Positions 1 through 6,419 of a DNA stretch of 6,688 bases are shown here, piece after piece; the first letter of the stretch is position 1; every line of letters starts with the position of its first letter. Origin of the DNA: Porticoccus sp. (GTDB lineage Bacteria; Pseudomonadota; Gammaproteobacteria; Pseudomonadales; Porticoccaceae); the NCBI GenBank assembly GCA_011049795.1, contig DRHD01000140.1, positions 1 through 6,688 on the forward strand. The letters are read 5' to 3'. The translations under genes and the position numbers were made by a program. The notes beneath the pieces are model-generated. The model was not told the DNA's origin. It did not search any database and was given only the letters and a program-made list of their open reading frames with translations.

Positions 1-1
1 A

Positions 2-262
2 TCACAGGGCGAGCGGCAACGCGTGGCCGTCTGTCGGGCACTGCTATTAGAACCCTCTCTGGTATTGGCGGATGAGCCTACCGGCAATCTGGACCCCGAC
101 AACAAGCAAGCGGTTTTGAACAATTTGTTACAGCAATGCCGAGAGAAACAGCAGATACTACTCACGGTGACTCACGACCACTCACTACTACCCAGCTTCG
201 ACCGGGTGATCGATATGGCTACACTGTTAGCGCCTATAGCGGATAAGGCAGTCACGGAATGA
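2..262 (+). CDS. ABC transporter ATP-binding protein, LolD/MacB-like (C-terminal part only)
   Basis: This is the last 86 residues of an ABC ATPase whose beginning lies before the window; the reading frame is open from base 2. It starts inside the ABC signature (SQGERQRVA in place of the usual LSGGQ-QRVA). Next come Walker B with its catalytic glutamate (LVLADEPTGNLD), a D-loop, and the switch histidine in TVTHD. The DEPTGNLD form is typical of the LolD/FtsE/MacB group that works with FtsX-type permeases, which agrees with the next gene. An internal GTG at 23 would begin in the middle of the signature helix and is not a real start. The stop overlaps the permease start (ATGA, 259-262), implying translational coupling. 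The protein should sit on the cytoplasmic face and power the neighbouring permease. Substrate cannot be told from this fragment; the third gene hints at metal homeostasis. Confidence 0.93.
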   Translation, partial: SQGERQRVAVCRALLLEPSLVLADEPTGNLDPDNKQAVLNNLLQQCREKQQILLTVTHDHSLLPSFDRVIDMATLLAPIADKAVTE

Positions 263-1440
263 ATAATATCTTCTATCTCAGCGGGCAATATATCCGTTAT
301 CACAAAGCCAAATTGCTGACGCTTATTTTCGCGATTACTTTAGTGACCTGGTTACCGATTGCCATCCAAAGTATTGTCGACCAAACGGCTGAACAGCTTT
401 TGCTACGGGCAGACAACACTCCGCTGGTTATTGGCGCCACAGGCAGCCCGTTAGAGCTATCACTAGGCAGTCTGTATTTTCAAACGCAAGCGCCAACCAC
501 ACTGGATTACCAGGAAGTGAGTAAGCTTGAGGATACTGGCCTCGCTGCAGCCATTCCGCTGTATTATCGCTTTAGCGCACAGGGCCACCCTATTGTGGGC
601 ACTAGCCCTGACTATCTTGTGTATCGACAATTACAATTTGCCAAAGGCCGTCCAGCCGTGCTGCTCGGTGAAGCCGTGTTAGGGGCCAATGTTGCCGCAG
701 AACTGCAACTGGATGTCGGTGATTTTGTTATTTCTTCACCCGAAAGTGTTTTTGATATTGCGGGTATTTATCCGCTGAAAATGGCTGTTGTGGGAATTCT
801 AAAGCCTGCCTTTAGCCCCGACGATCAAGCGATATTTGTCGACGTCAAAACCAGCTGGGTCATTCAGGGCTTAGGACATGGTCACCAAAACCTCGCAACA
901 GCAGACGCCGCTGCACAGATACTTAAAAAAGAAGACAATAACATCGTCGCCAATGCTTCGGTGCGGCAATACAACGAAATCACCACGGACAATATCGACA
1001 GTTTTCATTTTCACGGCAGTGATACTGAGCGCCCCTTAAGTGCCATTATTCCCATTACCAAAGACAGCAAGTCAGCCGCACTGCTGATTGGGCGATACCA
1101 ACAAGAACGAAGTGATGTACAGATTGTTCGCTCACAACGGGTCATCAGCGAGCTCTTGGAAACCGTTTTTACCGTTCGTAACTATATCGTCATCGGCATC
1201 ATTCTAGTTGCTATTGCTACCGGCGTTATTGCCTTACTGGTCTTTTTACTGTCACTGCGTTTACGCAAAGGCGAGCGCTTTACACTCTCTCGCATTGGCG
1301 CTAGCCGAATGCAAATTCGATTATTGATGGCGACCGAAATAATTTGCGTACTATTCGTTAGCGCCTGTTTAGCAGGTTTATTAATACTGGCTACTGAATA
1401 TTATGGTGTGCAACTTCTTCAACAACTTTTAGTGGACTGA
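259..1440 (+). CDS. FtsX/MacB-type ABC transporter permease, putatively metal-linked
   Basis: This 393-residue inner-membrane protein has the FtsX layout. One N-terminal transmembrane helix (about 17-39) leads into a large extracytoplasmic domain (about 40-305). A second helix follows (about 309-334), then a cytoplasmic coupling segment with the family's KGERFTLSRIGASRMQ motif (338-352), and a third helix (about 360-382). Typical FtsX/MacB permeases have a fourth helix; this protein stops 11 residues after the third, so its C-terminus may be periplasmic. The extracytoplasmic domain has two HxH motifs, H207/H209 and H250/H252 (SFHFHGSD), which could bind metal. From memory, the SFHFHG stretch recurs in permeases of zinc-starvation loci such as Pseudomonas PA4063-PA4066 and Vibrio zrg; this needs alignment. 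It is coupled to the ATPase upstream and lies 2 bases before the lipoprotein gene. The family call is firm; the metal link is inference. Confidence 0.88.
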   Translation: MNNIFYLSGQYIRYHKAKLLTLIFAITLVTWLPIAIQSIVDQTAEQLLLRADNTPLVIGATGSPLELSLGSLYFQTQAPTTLDYQEVSKLEDTGLAAAIPLYYRFSAQGHPIVGTSPDYLVYRQLQFAKGRPAVLLGEAVLGANVAAELQLDVGDFVISSPESVFDIAGIYPLKMAVVGILKPAFSPDDQAIFVDVKTSWVIQGLGHGHQNLATADAAAQILKKEDNNIVANASVRQYNEITTDNIDSFHFHGSDTERPLSAIIPITKDSKSAALLIGRYQQERSDVQIVRSQRVISELLETVFTVRNYIVIGIILVAIATGVIALLVFLLSLRLRKGERFTLSRIGASRMQIRLLMATEIICVLFVSACLAGLLILATEYYGVQLLQQLLVD

Positions 1441-1442
1441 TC

Positions 1443-2402
1443 ATGACTGGCCATCAACTTGGACACCGACTTAGCTGTTTGTTCTACATCTTCGTCATTA
1501 GCCTGGGGATTACTGCCTGTGGCGACACCACTACCCACTCAACAACGAGTACAACAACAAAACCTGACCAGACCGCCGAGATTATTGCGGTCAATGCGCC
1601 GCTCCAATATTTTACCCAACAACTGGCGGGTGAGCTTGCCGAGGTCTCGATGATTGCGCCCACTGAAGGCGACCCTGCAGAATGGCAACCGACGATTGAT
1701 GAGGCTTTACGATTACAAAAAGCAGAGCTGCTAATACTCAATGGCGCCGGTTACTCCAAGTGGCTCGACAAGGTGGCCATCAGCCCCGCAAAACTAATCA
1801 ATTCCAGCCAGGGCTTTAGCCAGGATTACATTGAACTCTCAAACCAGAGCACCCATAGCCACGGCCCCACCGCCGAGCATTCTCACGGTGCACTGGCTTT
1901 TACTACATGGATGGATATGAGCCAGGCGATACAGCAAGCCCAGGTAATATCTCAAGCACTGGAAAAACGCTGGCCCGAAGAAATGCCCAATATTCGCCAA
2001 CGCGAAGCACAACTAATAGCAGAACTCTCATCTCTGGATCAGGCTTATCAGCAGCAGGCCAAACGGCTTGCAGGAAAAACGCTTATCTATTCGCACCCGG
2101 TCTACCAATACTTTGAACGACAATACAACCTGCCTGGCCACTCGCTACACTGGGAGCCAGATCAAATGCCCGACGAAAAACAATGGCATACCTTAGAGCG
2201 CTTAGTGACGCAGACTGACAACACTCTATTTATCTGGGAGGACGACCCGCAGGCCAATATCGTTAATAAAATGCTCGCGCTAAATCTGAACTTTGTCGTT
2301 ATCCGGCCTGCCTCCAATCTTAGCGACAAAGACTGGCTGGCCGAACAACAGGCCAATATTCAGCGCATGAAAGATTGTTGCCAACAGCAGGATAAGCAGT
2401 GA
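1443..2402 (+). CDS. ZnuA/TroA-like metal-binding lipoprotein with a degenerate metal site
   Basis: This 319-residue protein has a lipoprotein signal peptide ending in lipobox ITAC (Cys26), then a Thr-rich linker, so it should be membrane-anchored in the periplasm. The rest matches cluster A-I (ZnuA/TroA) binding proteins. The first ligand region is APTEGDPAEWQPT, followed by AELLILNGAGYSKWLDK (94-110). A short His-rich loop holds H138, H140, H146 and H148. Then come TTWMD (154-158), SHPVYQYFERQYNL (217-230) and FIWEDDPQ (263-270). Aligned by eye to E. coli ZnuA, H60 becomes A79 and H143 becomes T154; only the H207 equivalent, H218, remains. Metal binding may therefore be altered, lost or moved to the His-rich loop. 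A Cys pair (C312-C313) lies near the end. The gene is the third in an ATPase-permease-lipoprotein operon; AGTGGA (1431-1436) may be its ribosome site. Family is confident; ligand and role are not. Confidence 0.87.
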   Translation: MTGHQLGHRLSCLFYIFVISLGITACGDTTTHSTTSTTTKPDQTAEIIAVNAPLQYFTQQLAGELAEVSMIAPTEGDPAEWQPTIDEALRLQKAELLILNGAGYSKWLDKVAISPAKLINSSQGFSQDYIELSNQSTHSHGPTAEHSHGALAFTTWMDMSQAIQQAQVISQALEKRWPEEMPNIRQREAQLIAELSSLDQAYQQQAKRLAGKTLIYSHPVYQYFERQYNLPGHSLHWEPDQMPDEKQWHTLERLVTQTDNTLFIWEDDPQANIVNKMLALNLNFVVIRPASNLSDKDWLAEQQANIQRMKDCCQQQDKQ

Positions 2403-2469
2403 GCCATTAGCGCTAGCCTCAGTCATTCAGGCGGATTCAAATACGATTAGGAAGGACGGCTCTGAATAA

Positions 2470-3585
2470 CTACAATTTTACGGAATCAATTAATGCCTGT
2501 TTTTGCGATTGATTCAGCAAAGCGACAATGGGTTTCAGCGATGTCACCAAATTATCCATATCCACCTCCGTGGTCAGTTTGCCATTAAACGCCAACTCAC
2601 GTAATAACTGATCAATGGATACACGCGTTTCCAGCACCTGACCCTCCAAGCCCTGCACATGGACTTGGCTTTTACCTTTGGATTGCGCTGTTGCCAACGC
2701 CTGTCGAATGGCCTTTAACAGCTCGGGTAATTCCGGGTGCTGACCTGATGTTACATTCACCACACCAATGGATAAACTAATGGTAATTTTTTCACCCTTG
2801 AAGCGGATCCCAAACGCCGCCACCTGCTGACAAATACGCTGGGATAAAGTGAGTGCACCATCACCTTTCGCTGTCGGCAAGGACACCGTAAAACGCGCCA
2901 GGCTCGTTCGCGCAACGGTATCCTCCCTGCGCACTGAGCGCTGAATAACTTTAGCAATCTGTTTTAAAATGCTGTCGTAACCGGCGCGACCAATATGCTC
3001 AAACAGAGTTTTATAATCATCCAACTCAATCAGCAAGGTCGATAAACTGTGCTGGTGCCGGGTGATAAAGGAGATATCTTTAGCGAGGCGGTCTTCAAAA
3101 CCTTCTTTATTGAGCAAGCCGGTTAAGGTATCAAGGTTGACTTGTTCCAACAGTGTTTTAGTCTGTCGCTGATGCCCGATATAAGCTTCGGCTCGCGCCC
3201 TGAGATTAGTCGCGTTAAACGGCTTGGTAATGAAATCGGTCGCGCCCAGGGCAAAGGCTTTTTCTTTGGCCGGTTCACTATTATCCGCGCCGGTGACGAT
3301 AATAACCGGTAGCTGCCGGATTCTTTCATCGTCGCTGGAACGCACTTTTTCCAAAAATTGAAAGCCATCCATATTGGGCATCATCAAGTCACAGAAAATA
3401 ACTTGTATATCGCCATCCTTTGCCAGGATTTCCCAACCATCAACGCCATCGACTGCCAATACCAGCGTGAATACTTTATCCAGCATTTTTTCTGCGGTCT
3501 TGCGGATTAACTTTGAATCGTCAATCAACAGCACCCGGCCACGATCGCTCGCCTGCTCCACCATGGAATCCACCCAATTAGTCAT
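2470..3585 (-). CDS. Response regulator with receiver and degenerate GGDEF domain
   Basis: This 371-residue cytoplasmic protein has an N-terminal receiver domain (about 16-138) with the acidic pair D22/D23, phospho-acceptor D66 in FCDLMMP, T98 and K121 (TKPF), so phosphorylation looks possible. A GGDEF-family domain follows (about 148-310): LDTLTGLLNKEGF at its start, and SLSIGVV (270-276) near its end. The active-site signature reads SLARF (228-232) instead of GGDEF, and the usual FKxIND...GH segment reads YKTLFEHIGR. Cyclase activity is therefore unlikely. The inhibitory-site motif R219-x-x-D222 remains at the expected spacing, so c-di-GMP binding is conceivable. A helical tail of about 60 residues (311-371) has no assigned domain. 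The start is uncertain: the ATG at 3564 (residue 8) has a better ribosome site (GGGTGGA, 3569-3575) than the ATG at 3585. No histidine kinase is adjacent, and the gene converges on the metal-linked operon. Confidence 0.9.
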   Translation of the reverse strand: MTNWVDSMVEQASDRGRVLLIDDSKLIRKTAEKMLDKVFTLVLAVDGVDGWEILAKDGDIQVIFCDLMMPNMDGFQFLEKVRSSDDERIRQLPVIIVTGADNSEPAKEKAFALGATDFITKPFNATNLRARAEAYIGHQRQTKTLLEQVNLDTLTGLLNKEGFEDRLAKDISFITRHQHSLSTLLIELDDYKTLFEHIGRAGYDSILKQIAKVIQRSVRREDTVARTSLARFTVSLPTAKGDGALTLSQRICQQVAAFGIRFKGEKITISLSIGVVNVTSGQHPELPELLKAIRQALATAQSKGKSQVHVQGLEGQVLETRVSIDQLLRELAFNGKLTTEVDMDNLVTSLKPIVALLNQSQKQALIDSVKL

Positions 3586-3595
3586 GCACTTAAAT

Positions 3596-3605
3596 TACGT
3601 ACGTA
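3596..3605. repeat. 10-base perfect palindrome upstream of the response regulator gene
   Basis: TACGTACGTA is a perfect palindrome beginning 11 bases upstream of the 3585 start codon and 32 bases upstream of the alternative start at 3564. It could be an operator for the response regulator gene or a chance palindrome. I could not identify convincing -35 and -10 boxes around it. Confidence 0.3.
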
Positions 3606-3658
3606 TAAACATTCATAAACTATAGCAGGGGTTTTCAAAGGGTGGTTTTATTCTGGCC

Positions 3659-3701
3659 AAAAAAAAGGGAGCAGCTATATATCCTACAGCTATGCTCCCT
3701 T
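3659..3701 (-). terminator. Rho-independent terminator of the acyl-CoA dehydrogenase operon
   Basis: On the minus strand a stem formed by GGGAGCA (3693-3699) and TGCTCCC (3667-3673), extended by A-T pairs to 3665/3701, is followed directly by eight T residues (3666 down to 3659). A further 3-bp GCT/AGC stem sits inside (3674-3676 with 3688-3690) with a 2-base bulge. It lies just downstream of the stop codon at 3720 and insulates the operon from the response regulator gene transcribed in the same direction. Confidence 0.92.
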
Positions 3702-3719
3702 CTCAGTTTGATGCCCGGA

Positions 3720-4856
3720 TTATTTACAAAAAGCTTCACCCGCAGCAATTTTCTTACCTAACTCAGCTAACTGTTTAGCCGTGCCACCCAACATCATTTC
3801 ATTATGCCGAGCCCATAAGCATAAACGCCATAGAGGATAATCGCGATCAATGCCCATACCACCATGCAGATGCTGTGAGGCATAGCTGACCCGATGACCG
3901 ACATCACCCGCCCAGGCTTTGGCAATCATCACCTCAATCGTGGCATCCGCCTCACTATCTAACAACGATACCGCTTGATAGGCCGTGAGTTTCAAACACT
4001 CCACATCGATAAAACAATTAGCGGCACGGTGACCGACTGCCTGAAAGGTCGCGACAGGCACACCAAACTGCTTGCGTTCAGAGGTATAAGAAGCCGTCAT
4101 CCGCATGGACTTATCAGCCACACCCAACTGGTGCGCGCATAAAGCCGCCGTGGTACGCTCGGCAATCCATTTCATTGCCTCAGCGCCATCAGCCTCTACC
4201 ACTAACACATCAGCTTTGGTAATAGGGACATCCGTTAAGCTCAGTTGAAACTGCGGTTCATAGGTGCTGACTTTTATCGGCTGCAACTGCACACCGGTAG
4301 CTTGTGGGTCTACCAATAACACCACCACACCCTTATCCGTTTTTGCCGAGACGATAATTCGTTCTGCTTGCGTGGCAAACGGCACGCAGCTTTTATCACC
4401 ATTAAGCAGGTAACCTTCATTGGTCGCCGTAGCAACAGTCAGTTCAGGCGTGGCCGGATTTTCATTAAAGGCTTCCATCAATGCCGCGGTTAGGATTATG
4501 TCACCGCTGACCGCCGCGGGTAATAAACGCTCTTTTTGTTCTTCATTGCCAAACTTCTGAATGGGCATTGCGGCTGACACCAAATGTGGAATCACCGGCA
4601 CCGGTGCAATACTGCGGCCCACCTCTTCAATAAATAAGGCCAACTCGGTAAAACCAAAACCCATACCGCCAAACTGTTCATCCAGCGCGACACCGAGCAA
4701 ACCGGCTTCAGCGAGCTTACTCCATAAAGTTTGATCAAAACGATCAGCATGATATTCATCGTACTGCGCTAAGACTTCCGGCGTTACCAAGTCGGTTAAA
4801 ATTTCACTAGCCAGGTTTTGTACGTCTTTTTGTTCTTCTGTGAATCCAAAATCCAT
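3720..4856 (-). CDS. Acyl-CoA dehydrogenase, FadE28/ChsE1-like subunit
   Basis: This 378-residue flavoprotein-family subunit is the second gene of a two-gene operon. It has the acyl-CoA dehydrogenase fold: N-terminal helical domain (MDFGFTEEQ to about 115), middle beta domain, and C-terminal helical domain with SERKQFGVP (259-267) and QHLHGGMGIDRDYPLWR (328-344), which resembles mycobacterial FadE28. The usual TEPGAGSD flavin loop is replaced by MEAFNENPATPEL (127-139), and the C-terminal GGTNE motif is missing (LGGTAKQLAELG). It probably cannot hold FAD alone and should pair with the upstream subunit. Glu233 sits where catalytic Glu occurs in some family members. The ATG at 4856 is preferred over one at 4892: it has an AGGGGG ribosome site and yields the expected MDFGFTEEQ N-terminus, whereas the longer form would overlap the upstream gene. 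The likely role is alpha,beta-dehydrogenation of a steroid-like side-chain CoA thioester; the substrate is inferred. Confidence 0.88.
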   Translation of the reverse strand: MDFGFTEEQKDVQNLASEILTDLVTPEVLAQYDEYHADRFDQTLWSKLAEAGLLGVALDEQFGGMGFGFTELALFIEEVGRSIAPVPVIPHLVSAAMPIQKFGNEEQKERLLPAAVSGDIILTAALMEAFNENPATPELTVATATNEGYLLNGDKSCVPFATQAERIIVSAKTDKGVVVLLVDPQATGVQLQPIKVSTYEPQFQLSLTDVPITKADVLVVEADGAEAMKWIAERTTAALCAHQLGVADKSMRMTASYTSERKQFGVPVATFQAVGHRAANCFIDVECLKLTAYQAVSLLDSEADATIEVMIAKAWAGDVGHRVSYASQHLHGGMGIDRDYPLWRLCLWARHNEMMLGGTAKQLAELGKKIAAGEAFCK

Positions 4857-4863
4857 AACAATT

Positions 4864-4869
4864 CCCCCT
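4864..4869 (-). promoter_or_regulatory. Ribosome binding site overlapping the upstream stop codon
   Basis: On the minus strand AGGGGG lies 7 bases before the ATG at 4856, and its first two bases are the last two of the preceding gene's TAG stop (4868-4870). This settles the start of the downstream dehydrogenase and suggests translational coupling, which suits two subunits needed in equal amounts. Confidence 0.75.
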
Positions 4870-6055
4870 ATCGAGAAGCACGCGGCATCCAAAGACCCGC
4901 TGCTGCAATAATGTCACGCTGCACTTCGTTTGTGCCGCCACCAAAAGTAATAATAGAAGCGGTACGATAGAGCTGCTCAATACGCGCCTGCAATACCACC
5001 CCTTGTTCGGAATGGCGATTGATCATTGATGCTTGCCCGACTATCTCACCCATCAGGCGATACACTTCAATAAAGAACTCCGAACCATAAACCTTGGCCG
5101 CTGAAGCATCTGCCATTTCTAAATTCCCTGCAGTCATCGCCCAAGCTTGTTTGTAAACAATCAACTTCAACGCTTCAATGCCCATCCGTACCTTGGCTAA
5201 GTTGATTTGAATCCAGGGCTCATCGATGACTTTACCGCCGGTTGGTAAATCCGTCTGTTGCGCCCATTCGACGACGTTATTAAAAAAGGCTGAGGTAGGC
5301 CCAACATTGACCAAACTTAAACGCTCGCGATTAAGCTGGCCGGTGATTAACTTCCAGCCGCCGTGTAATTCACCCACTAAATGTTTTTCTGACAAACGAA
5401 TATTGTCGTAATAAGTGGCATTGGTGCGCACGCCGCCTAAAGTGTGCACTGGTGTCAAACTAAAACCGGGATCATCAGTCGGTACCAAAAAGATCGATAT
5501 TCCCTTATGTTTTTTCGGTGCATCGGGGTCGGTGCGCACCGCCAACCAGACGTAATCACAAAAGTTAACCAAACTGGTCCACATTTTCTGACCATTGATG
5601 ACCCACTCATCACCCTCTTTAACCGCGGTGGTTTTAACACTGGCCAAGTCTGTACCGGCACCGGGCTCGGAATAGCCAATCGCAATCAGGCATTCACCGG
5701 CCAAAATTTTCGGCACAAGTTCTTTTTTCTGCCACTCATTACCGACGTTAGCCAACTGCGGGCCAACCGCTTCCGTGGTCAAGAAGGGGAAGGAATAACC
5801 GCACCGCATGACTTCTTCAACAAAGATAAATTGCTCGATAGCGCTCAAGCCCTTGCCACCAAACTCTTCTTCCCAGCCGATACCGATCCAGCCATCCCTG
5901 CCCATTTGTTGCAGGGCTTCTTTCCACAGCGGGCCACCGCCCTCGCCCATGCTTTCTTTGCTTTCCGCCTGTAGTTCTGGCGTCATCATTTTTTCGAAAT
6001 AGGTGCGTAACTCTTTTCGCAGCGCGTCCTGTTCCGGAGTGAATTCGACTTTCAT
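4868..6055 (-). CDS. Acyl-CoA dehydrogenase, FadE29/ChsE2-like subunit
   Basis: This 395-residue protein is the first gene of the dehydrogenase pair. It matches mycobacterial FadE29 along its length as I recall that sequence: MGRDGWIGIGWEEEFGG (51-67), the flavin loop IGYSEPGAGTDLASVKTTA (126-144), NGQKMWTS (154-161), TNATYYDNIRL (211-221), LITGQLNRERL (236-246), and C-terminal ITFGGGTNEVQRDIIAA. Glu244 in QLNRER lines up with the proposed catalytic Glu241 of FadE29. The QxxGG element that normally contacts FAD in the partner subunit is absent here (VGQASMI, 339-345), whereas the downstream protein has it, supporting an alpha2-beta2 complex. A good ribosome site (AGAGGAAG, 6060-6067) precedes the ATG. 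The reaction is FAD-dependent oxidation of an acyl-CoA to its enoyl-CoA, passing electrons to an electron-transfer flavoprotein. A steroid or other bulky side-chain substrate is inferred from family and context. Confidence 0.92.
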   Translation of the reverse strand: MKVEFTPEQDALRKELRTYFEKMMTPELQAESKESMGEGGGPLWKEALQQMGRDGWIGIGWEEEFGGKGLSAIEQFIFVEEVMRCGYSFPFLTTEAVGPQLANVGNEWQKKELVPKILAGECLIAIGYSEPGAGTDLASVKTTAVKEGDEWVINGQKMWTSLVNFCDYVWLAVRTDPDAPKKHKGISIFLVPTDDPGFSLTPVHTLGGVRTNATYYDNIRLSEKHLVGELHGGWKLITGQLNRERLSLVNVGPTSAFFNNVVEWAQQTDLPTGGKVIDEPWIQINLAKVRMGIEALKLIVYKQAWAMTAGNLEMADASAAKVYGSEFFIEVYRLMGEIVGQASMINRHSEQGVVLQARIEQLYRTASIITFGGGTNEVQRDIIAAAGLWMPRASR

Positions 6056-6074
6056 TATTCTTCCTCTACAGTGT

Positions 6075-6092
6075 GCCCTCTAAGATCAGGGC
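6075..6092. repeat. Inverted repeat GCCCT-N8-AGGGC near the dehydrogenase start
   Basis: Five-base arms GCCCT (6075-6079) and AGGGC (6088-6092) flank 8 bases. The element lies 19 bases upstream of the start codon at 6055, so it probably falls in the mRNA leader and could be an operator or a small stem-loop. The same arm sequences recur at 6370-6393 before the divergent gene. Confidence 0.45.
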
Positions 6093-6126
6093 TTGAAAGG
6101 GACTTTAAAGGGGTTAGAAACAGCCT

Positions 6127-6157
6127 CTTATAGTACGGAGTGACCAGCAATGAACAA
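6127..6157 (-). promoter_or_regulatory. Weak candidate sigma-70 promoter for the dehydrogenase operon
   Basis: On the minus strand TATAAG (6127-6132, five of six matches to the -10 consensus) or the overlapping TACTAT (6130-6135) follows TTGTTC (6152-6157) with spacers of 19 or 16 bases. The -35 match is poor. Transcription would begin near 6120 and give a leader of about 65 bases. Confidence 0.25.
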
Positions 6158-6280
6158 GTGCATAAACAGTCATAGGGGTGACAAATAAGATCAGCACTCA
6201 CGCAGCGGGAAGTTTACACTTTCGTCTGCCGTCTCCGGCCTCAGCAAAAGTTAAGATAATCGATAATAGCGATCAATATC

Positions 6281-6324
6281 TACGCAAAACAGCACACATT
6301 ATTCCTTTAACGTCATTTTGCGTA
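6281..6324. repeat. Perfect 9-base inverted repeat with 26-base spacer
   Basis: TACGCAAAA (6281-6289) and TTTTGCGTA (6316-6324) are exact reverse complements whose centres are 35 bases apart. They could be two half-operators for one regulator or the arms of a long-looped hairpin. They lie 96-139 bases upstream of the DUF35 start codon, in the stretch where its promoter would be expected. Confidence 0.5.
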
Positions 6325-6369
6325 ACTTGCAGTCAATCCAAGCCGGTAGTATCCTTGCTCGCCACCGTA

Positions 6370-6393
6370 GCCCTGAATCGAAATTCTCAGGGC
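6370..6393. repeat. Hairpin or operator GCCCTGA-N10-TCAGGGC before the DUF35 gene
   Basis: Perfect 7-base arms GCCCTGA (6370-6376) and TCAGGGC (6387-6393) flank a 10-base loop, ending 15 bases before the ribosome site GGAGAG (6409-6414). No T-run follows, so it is not an intrinsic terminator. It could be an operator or a leader stem-loop. Confidence 0.5.
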
Positions 6394-6419
6394 CCTATAG
6401 CATCAAGCGGAGAGAAACC

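Larger units (their letters stand above)
6056..6419. other. Divergent intergenic region with several inverted repeats
   Basis: These 364 bases separate the dehydrogenase operon from the DUF35 gene and must hold both promoters. I find no convincing gene here. Beyond the elements listed separately there is an AT-rich imperfect dyad at 6254-6281 (AGATA and ATCG facing CGAT and TATCT) and a 9-base direct repeat, taagatcag, at 6081-6089 and 6186-6194. No known regulator consensus was recognised. Confidence 0.6.

Noticed and set aside
1484..1741. Minus-strand open frame inside the lipoprotein gene
   Set aside because: It is antisense to a gene with a clear signal peptide and family motifs; its residues mirror the repetitive Thr-rich linker codons.
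2403..2469. Possible terminator between the convergent lipoprotein and response regulator genes
   Set aside because: Only short dyads are present (palindrome tagcgcta at 2408-2415; GCCT/AGGC at 2416-2432) and no T-run follows on either strand.
4857..4892. 12-residue N-terminal extension of the second dehydrogenase
   Set aside because: The extension would overlap the upstream gene, while the internal ATG at 4856 has a strong ribosome site and gives the family's normal N-terminus.
5444..5974. 176-codon open frame on the plus strand
   Set aside because: It lies wholly antisense to the well-supported FadE29-like gene, has no recognisable domain, and its composition is that of a shadow frame.
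6151..6171. KstR2-like operator (AACAAG half-site) upstream of the dehydrogenase operon
   Set aside because: Only one half-site resembles the actinobacterial consensus; the second half (CTTG) is absent, and the regulator is not expected in this lineage.
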